Shown here: one piece after another, positions 58,735 to 64,000 of the stretch
Position numbering within the stretch: position 1 is the stretch's first letter
Layout: every line of letters begins with the position of its first letter
Assembly (NCBI GenBank): GCA_010015805.1
Contig: ML978121.1
Coordinates: forward strand, 620,001 to 684,000
DNA length: 64,000 nt
Source: Rhizodiscina lignyota
Taxonomy: Eukaryota > Ascomycota > Dothideomycetes > Aulographales > Rhizodiscinaceae
Direction of reading: 5' to 3'
The notes under the pieces: generated by a model
What the model was told of the DNA's origin: nothing
What the model saw: the letters and a program-made list of their open reading frames with translations, nothing else
The model's database searches: none
Program-made: the position numbers and the translations under genes

Positions 58735-60999
58735 TTAGAATTTCGCTTCACCGTCATGAGCCGTCGGTCCCTTGTAAGCCTCATCTGCCACAGCCTCCAT
58801 ATCATACGGCGTATTATCGCTATCATTATCATAAACAAGACTCGGGTTTCGAATCTCGTCGCCAACTTCAAGCCAGCGATCACTGGTCGCCGGGATAGGG
58901 AAGACCTTGCACAGGATCCAGTACATCCCACTCGCGATGATGAAACCGCAGAAGAAATTCAGGTTATAGATATACGTGGCGCCGATGGGAACCTTCGTAC
59001 CGACAGCACCGGCGAAACCGACAACGTTGATCAGGATACCAGCAATGTAGGCTGCGTAGCCTCGCCAATGGACACCGAAAGTGTAGTAGTATGGTGCGGT
59101 GCGGCGAGCGGAGTAGAGGTCCTTGATCTGGAAGTAGCCCCTGCGAACGAAGTAGTAGTCGCTTACGATTACGCCAGCAATGGAGGACAGGAACACTGAG
59201 TAAGCCGAGAGATATGTTGTGAACTGGTTTGATGAGGACAGGAGGTTCCACGGGCACATGGCAAGGCCAATAGCAGCGCAGATGTAACCACCACGACGAA
59301 TGTTGAGGAAGCGGGGTAGCAGGGCGGTCATGTCTGTTCCGGCGGATACGGAGTTGGCTGCGATATTGGTACCGAGCTGGGCGAGGCAGAACGCGGTCGC
59401 AATAATGAAGACACCGAAGCGTTGAGCTGAACCGCCCTCATCGAGGAATTGTGTAAGAACATCAAGGGGGTTCCAGACTGGGCCGCCGAGTTCGGGCCAG
59501 ATAACCACGGAGGCGGACGAGACCATAATGCCAATGAACGACGTAACAGCGAAGCCGATGGGGATGGTGAACAATTGTGACCACAGTGCATCGCGAGGTT
59601 TGCCAGCGAAACGAGCAAAATCTGGATCGTTGACGATGAGTGTCGCGAAGTTGGCGATGGCCGACATAATGCCCTTGATTACTTGCCATGCGAGATCGCT
59701 GCCGGTGACGGTGCTCTTCTGATGGATGACCGGTCCAGCACCTTTCGCGCGCACGAGAGCCCAGATGAAGAATGCGATACCAGCGGTAGGCACAAAGTAG
59801 GCCTTAACAGTGAAGAGGTGACGAATCTTGTGCACTGGGAACCAGATTGCGGGTAGAGAGCCAACCCAGAAGAGGAAGAATGAGACAAACATGACCTAAA
59901 GTTACAGAGTACACGTTAGCCGATTTCCATTGATGTGACTCCTGCACTGCTTGAACGTAAAACCAGGGAGAAGTGCGAGAAAACTTAGCCATTTGTCGGA
60001 CCTGGCGAACCAACAAACGAACTTTTTCGAAGTGCATTGCAAGATCAAGAAAACGATAGCTGGAAGATAAAATCGCAATCAATTGTAACTCCAGATGACT
60101 TACCACATTGGTGCCGGAGCCAGACATGGTGTTTGCGTATTTGGGATTCTTAGGGTCCCATGAATTCCAGATCGCGCGAATCATGAGCTGAACACATTCG
60201 CCTTGGTGAAGTTAGCTCTGGCGTTGAAGCATGAGACTGTAGATTCATACCTCCGATCCAAGCCTGAACGCCGTACCAAATGCAAGCCATGGCAGCACGA
60301 TTAAAGACGGGCCACAGCGCGCCCCAGATGCCAAACGATGCGCGAGAAACAATGGGAAATCCGATGTGATACGTCGAGCCAATACGTCCAGTCAAGCAGA
60401 CGAAGCAGGCGGCGATCGCGTAACCCGACCAGACGCAGAGCCAGGACTGCCACCAGGACAGTCCAGCGACGACCATGGAAGACGAAATCATCCAGGTATT
60501 GATATTGAACGAGTCAGCAACCCAAAAGCCGACGAAGTTCCATGCGCCCCATTGCCGTCTTTCAGGTTCAACAGGTTTCAGATCCTCGTTCGTCAACTGG
60601 AGACATGTCAGTTGATCTTCTTCTTTCAAATGGACGGGCTCAACAAGTCCTGACCATCAATTGGGTAGTAGACAAGCCCGGCTCATGGCTGACGGCGAGC
60701 TTGTTGGCAAAGTGAGCCAACTTGGAATCTTTGACTTTTTCCATGATGAAATCGACGAAGATGTTGGAGTCTTCGTCGTCTGGGCTCCTCTTAGAACGGT
60801 CTTGTCGCGAAATATGGTCTAAGCTTCCCCGCAAATTACGATGACGTTGATTCGATACCGCAGTACTGGACGAAGAAGAAGAGGAATAACGTTGGATCAG
60901 CGGCTGGCGCTCCTGACCCGTGACAATTTCAGCGCTGGTACTGGCGAGTGACGGATATTCGTCGAGCTCGATTGCCTGATGGCCATCTTGCGAATGCAT
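58735..60999 (-). CDS. NCS1-family nucleobase permease (Fur-type)
   Basis: Plasma-membrane proton symporter for a nucleobase or related compound (uracil, allantoin, uridine or similar). Exons 60655-60999, 60251-60596, 60104-60201 and 58735-59895 give 649 residues. Joining restores [30 protein letters not shown], then [34 protein letters not shown] and [16 protein letters not shown]. The main exon has [48 protein letters not shown] and [16 protein letters not shown], all NCS1/Fur signatures. About twelve membrane spans. The first 90 residues are Ser-rich and acidic ([12 protein letters not shown]), and the C-terminal tail is acidic, both possible endocytosis control regions. The last intron is 208 nt, long for this locus. 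Substrate not predictable. Confidence 0.93.
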
Positions 61000-62581
61000 G
61001 CAAAGGAGTTGTATATAAATACCTGAGCGTCGAAGGGGACCATCGCGATGGCACACTGATGCAAGAAGCAGAAAAAGTAGCGGCAAAATTTTCGACTAGG
61101 TGTGATAGGCCGAAGAAGGCCTGTCGAGCTGCGCCGATCCTCCAATCATCAAAATTTCTCCCCACACACAGCTCTGCAGGTCGCGTGCAGTGCTTATCGG
61201 CCTGTCTCCGGTCGAGAAGGGATTACCGGCGAGCAGTCCACTGAGATGCAAACGGTCAAGATGCAAGCCCAGAGCTGCGATCAGAGTTCTCGATTTGCAA
61301 AAGTTACTGCAAGATGCCGTTTGCTGGGCGTGTCGATGTTAAGAGGGTGTATATCACTGCATCTCAAGCCGTAGAGATAGGAGATAACCGTTGCGTTATC
61401 AACAAAAGCAGCTTGCATAGCATCCATCAAAGTCATGCGTATCTCTCATCTGTCCAACACCTCGTGAAGCATGTCTCTGGCGACCCATACAAAGAGAAAC
61501 GCTTACAGTGTGTCACCGCACTGGGCTAAGAAGGGCCCTTGACGACCGTTCTAACAACCCGTCCCTGCCGCTGTCCCGCTGCACAATTACGCCGTGTGGC
61601 AGGAATGGTCAGCCTCAAGCTGAGTCCTCGGAGACGCCTATCTTGATATCTCTTCAAGCCATGACCCGATTTCTTCACGTCTAGCAGCCGAATGTAACGC
61701 TATTCGACGCACGATGAAGAGTTTTATGCCGATATAGGCGCCTGAATCCGGATGTATCGACGCAAGCCTTTCAAATGGTCGTTTGAGCAGGCATGTGTGG
61801 CGGACGACGCCTGACATGTGCAGATGATAAGATAGGCGGCGTGGGTCTTCCCCAGGTTTCGAATTGCTCGATGAGATCGAGTAATAGGGGCGTCGCTTAT
61901 GCCCCATATATTAGGTTTAGCGCGGCAAGCCCTAGTCAACTTTAATTCAGCCCAAGGCTTCAAGTAAGATACATTGCAGAATCCATCAATACAAGAGGCC
62001 GGTGGTTAGTGGCCTCCGACGAGCGGTACAGCATCATATCCAAGTGTGCAGGACTGTACGAGTCAGCCTCAAGGTCGCTGAAGAGCCCCCACTTGTGATG
62101 GAAGTGATACAGAGCTTTCTCACAGGTGCGAAGAGGAGGTGTAAGTTACGTGCAACGTGGTGCGGGAGATAACCCCCCTCGCCCCAGTGACAAACATCAA
62201 GCTCTGGTAAGAAGTTCTGTACGGGCAAGGCTCAAACCTGCTACGAAGGTCTAACTTGTGACTGACACGATGCTTAGGGCATGCAGACAGAGGCGCCAAA
62301 TACACTAAAATGTCTCGGCCGGTGATCCTGCACATAAGTCTGGAAGCTGTTGCGGAGCTCCGGCTTGCAATTGAACGGAAACTCGGAAGATGCTCGCACT
62401 GATTGTCGCATCAAGCCCTCGCACGACCTTCCGTCGCATCAAAGATAACGATGAACGAGACTACAACTTAAGCCTTGCTAACTTCTATTATACATGTTCT
62501 AGGTCATGAATCATTACTAGGAACTTCCCATCCACCGACGTCAAAAGGATTGTTTTCCGCGCCACTGAATTCTTCAATCGT
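61000..62581. other. Intergenic 1.6 kb
   Basis: No gene recognised. Small frames on both strands are basic and motif-free. Includes the permease promoter side and the aldolase 3' UTR. Confidence 0.45.
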
Positions 62582-63979
62582 TTAAACCTGGCCGGCGGTG
62601 TTGAAGTCCTGCAAGGCCTCCTTAATACGCGTAGTCATGGTCTTCTCGCCTTCCCGTACCCACACGCGTGGGTCGTAGAACTTCTTGTTAGGCTTATCCT
62701 CACCTTCAGGATTTCCGACTTGCGTCATAATGTAGTCCTTCTTGTTGAGGACGTAGTCGCGGATGCCGAGGAGGTAAGCCCACTGAAGGTCGGTATCGAG
62801 GTTGACTTTAACCACACCGTACGAAATGGCTTCCTTGTACTGCCCACCATTAGCTTCTCAGTAGTCAAGAGCTGGGAATACGAACCTCCTCCTTCGTGCT
62901 ACCGCTTCCGCCGTGGAACACGAGGAACACTGGCTTTTCATCTTTGGCGCGGGTCTGATCCTTGACGTATTTCTGGTGCTTGGAAAGAAGCTCTGGATGA
63001 AGTTTCACGTTGCCGGGCTTGTAGACGCCGTGGACATTCCCGAAACCTGCAGCGATCGAGAAGTATGGGCTAATCTTGGACAGTCTGGAGTAAATCGCAT
63101 AGATGTCCTCGGGCTGGGTGTAGAGGGAATTGTTGTCGACGTCTTCATTGTTGACACCATCCTCTTCGCCACCGGTTATGCCAATCTCCATCTCGAGCCA
63201 TTGCTTCATGGGAGCGGCGCGTTCGAGGTACTAGCCAACCACATTAATCCCTGAGCAAACCATCAGAGCTCGTCTACCAACCTTCGCCGTTGTGCTGATG
63301 TTGTACTCGACGTCCTCTTCCGAAAGGTCAATCATGCTGTTCCATATCAGCGCCGAAGACATGCAGGGCAGGCTGCATAACGGACTGGGAAGAGAAAAGA
63401 GGCTCGCCATGGAGCTTGAAGTAGGCCTCGTCGGCATCGAGCTAAAATATTGTAAGCTTCCGATCGAAACGGATATAGGATGATATGTCGCTCTCACCAT
63501 GCCATCGAGCCAGGGAAGCAGCTTCTTTGCGCAGTGATCCTATCATAATGAGCATTATTTCCACCTAAGGCACCAACCCTTCACGAACCGTGTGCAAGAC
63601 AACTGGGATATTGTAAATTGGAGCAACCGAACGGATATAGTGTGCAGCAGCGACGGCACCAGCAATCGAGGCTTCTTGGTTGGAGTTGCTCACGCCTGGG
63701 ACTTCTCAGTTCTGCCTACAGAATAGTCAAGCTGATCTAAATTACCTTTGCCAGCGAAGTAGGCCTACAGTAGACCGACGTATCAGTACCATGTTCGTTC
63801 AGTCCGTAATGGGAAGGCTTACCGATCCGCCTTGAGAGGCTTGGAGGATAATCGGAGCGTTCGCGTCTCTAGCAGCCTCGAGAGCCGCAACCACAGTCGA
63901 AGACGAAGTACAGTTGATCGCGGGTATAGCAAAGTTGTTCTCCTGGGCATACTTGAATAGTCTCCGAACATCCTCGCCG
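62582..63979 (-). CDS. FBA1: Fructose-bisphosphate aldolase, class II (5' end outside window)
   Basis: Glycolytic and gluconeogenic zinc enzyme. Eight exons lie in the window (63823-63979, 63746-63764, 63589-63695, 63498-63539, 63386-63441, 63282-63336, 62886-63230, 62582-62839), giving about 346 residues; roughly the first 15 lie beyond the edge, and the left-most exon begins with a partial codon after an acceptor. Motifs: LFKYAQENNFAIPAIN, SSSTVVAALEAARDANAP, then VVLHTDHCAKKLLPWLDGM with the zinc His, SSHMIDLSEE, WLEMEIGITGGEEDGVNNE, FGNVHGVYKPG and FHGGSGSTKEE, ending in NTAGQV. Very intron-dense for a highly expressed gene, with one 19-nt exon. All junctions keep frame and match the conserved protein. 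Confidence 0.95.
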
Positions 63980-64000
63980 CTGTTGCACGTTAGTCTGATG

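Noticed and set aside
1-64000. tRNA, 5S rRNA or LTR/DNA transposon
   Set aside because: Scanned by eye for B-box-like and terminal-repeat patterns and transposase or reverse-transcriptase motifs; none found. A dedicated search could still find a small or decayed one.

Overview
This window is nuclear DNA of a filamentous ascomycete. The evidence is many 38-60 nt GT-AG introns with CTRAY-type branch sites, gene density near one per 2.4 kb on both strands, and fungus-specific genes (Mdm10, the Uds1 septation family, DFG5/DCW1-type GH76, a CnxABC-type MoaA-MoaC fusion). Protein flavour suggests Dothideomycetes, but that is inference. I recognise no intact transposon, provirus, tRNA, rRNA or CRISPR array. 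The window looks like ordinary core chromosome.

Left part (0-23.5 kb), densely packed: prefoldin subunit 4; a four-copy 165-bp tandem repeat; the pseudouridine synthase Pus7; a small unknown protein; a secreted or membrane cytochrome b561; a mitochondrial PPR protein; a histidine acid phosphatase; the molybdenum-cofactor gene cnxABC; a metallo-beta-lactamase-fold hydrolase; a Sas3/KAT6-like MYST acetyltransferase; the complex I subunit NDUFA1; and an arylamine N-acetyltransferase. Two convergent pairs (hydrolase/MYST and NDUFA1/NAT) end within 50 bp of each other.

Middle (23.5-47.8 kb), looser: a Uds1 coiled-coil protein, a GPI-anchored GH76 cell-wall enzyme, mitochondrial uS7m, an uncharacterised single-pass membrane protein, the ER protein CCDC47, a Cys-rich hypothetical, a cytochrome P450 with no recognised cluster partners, and a Ser/Arg-rich hypothetical. 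Intergenic gaps reach 2.8 kb.

Right part (47.8-64 kb): a homeobox transcription factor with a 2.8-kb upstream region, Mdm10 (ERMES/SAM) divergent from the ribosome-assembly factor Mrt4, a short repeat-bearing region, an NCS1 nucleobase permease, and class II fructose-bisphosphate aldolase, which runs off the right end.

Several genes serve mitochondria (cnxABC, PPR, uS7m, NDUFA1, Mdm10), but they lie on both strands and are not an operon-like unit. The strongest unusual signals are RNA-level. (1) The cnxABC splice donor lies across the codons for the essential C-terminal Gly-Gly of the MoaA domain, so retaining the intron gives MoaA-GG and splicing gives a MoaA-MoaC fusion without GG, the logic known for human MOCS1. 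(2) NDUFA1 can only be read through a 4-nt microexon. (3) A histidine phosphatase has its catalytic motif split by 13- and 35-nt exons. (4) An in-frame, stop-free 48-nt intron sits inside a signal peptide. Exon boundaries were inferred by eye from reading-frame continuity, splice motifs and family knowledge; none was confirmed by transcripts.
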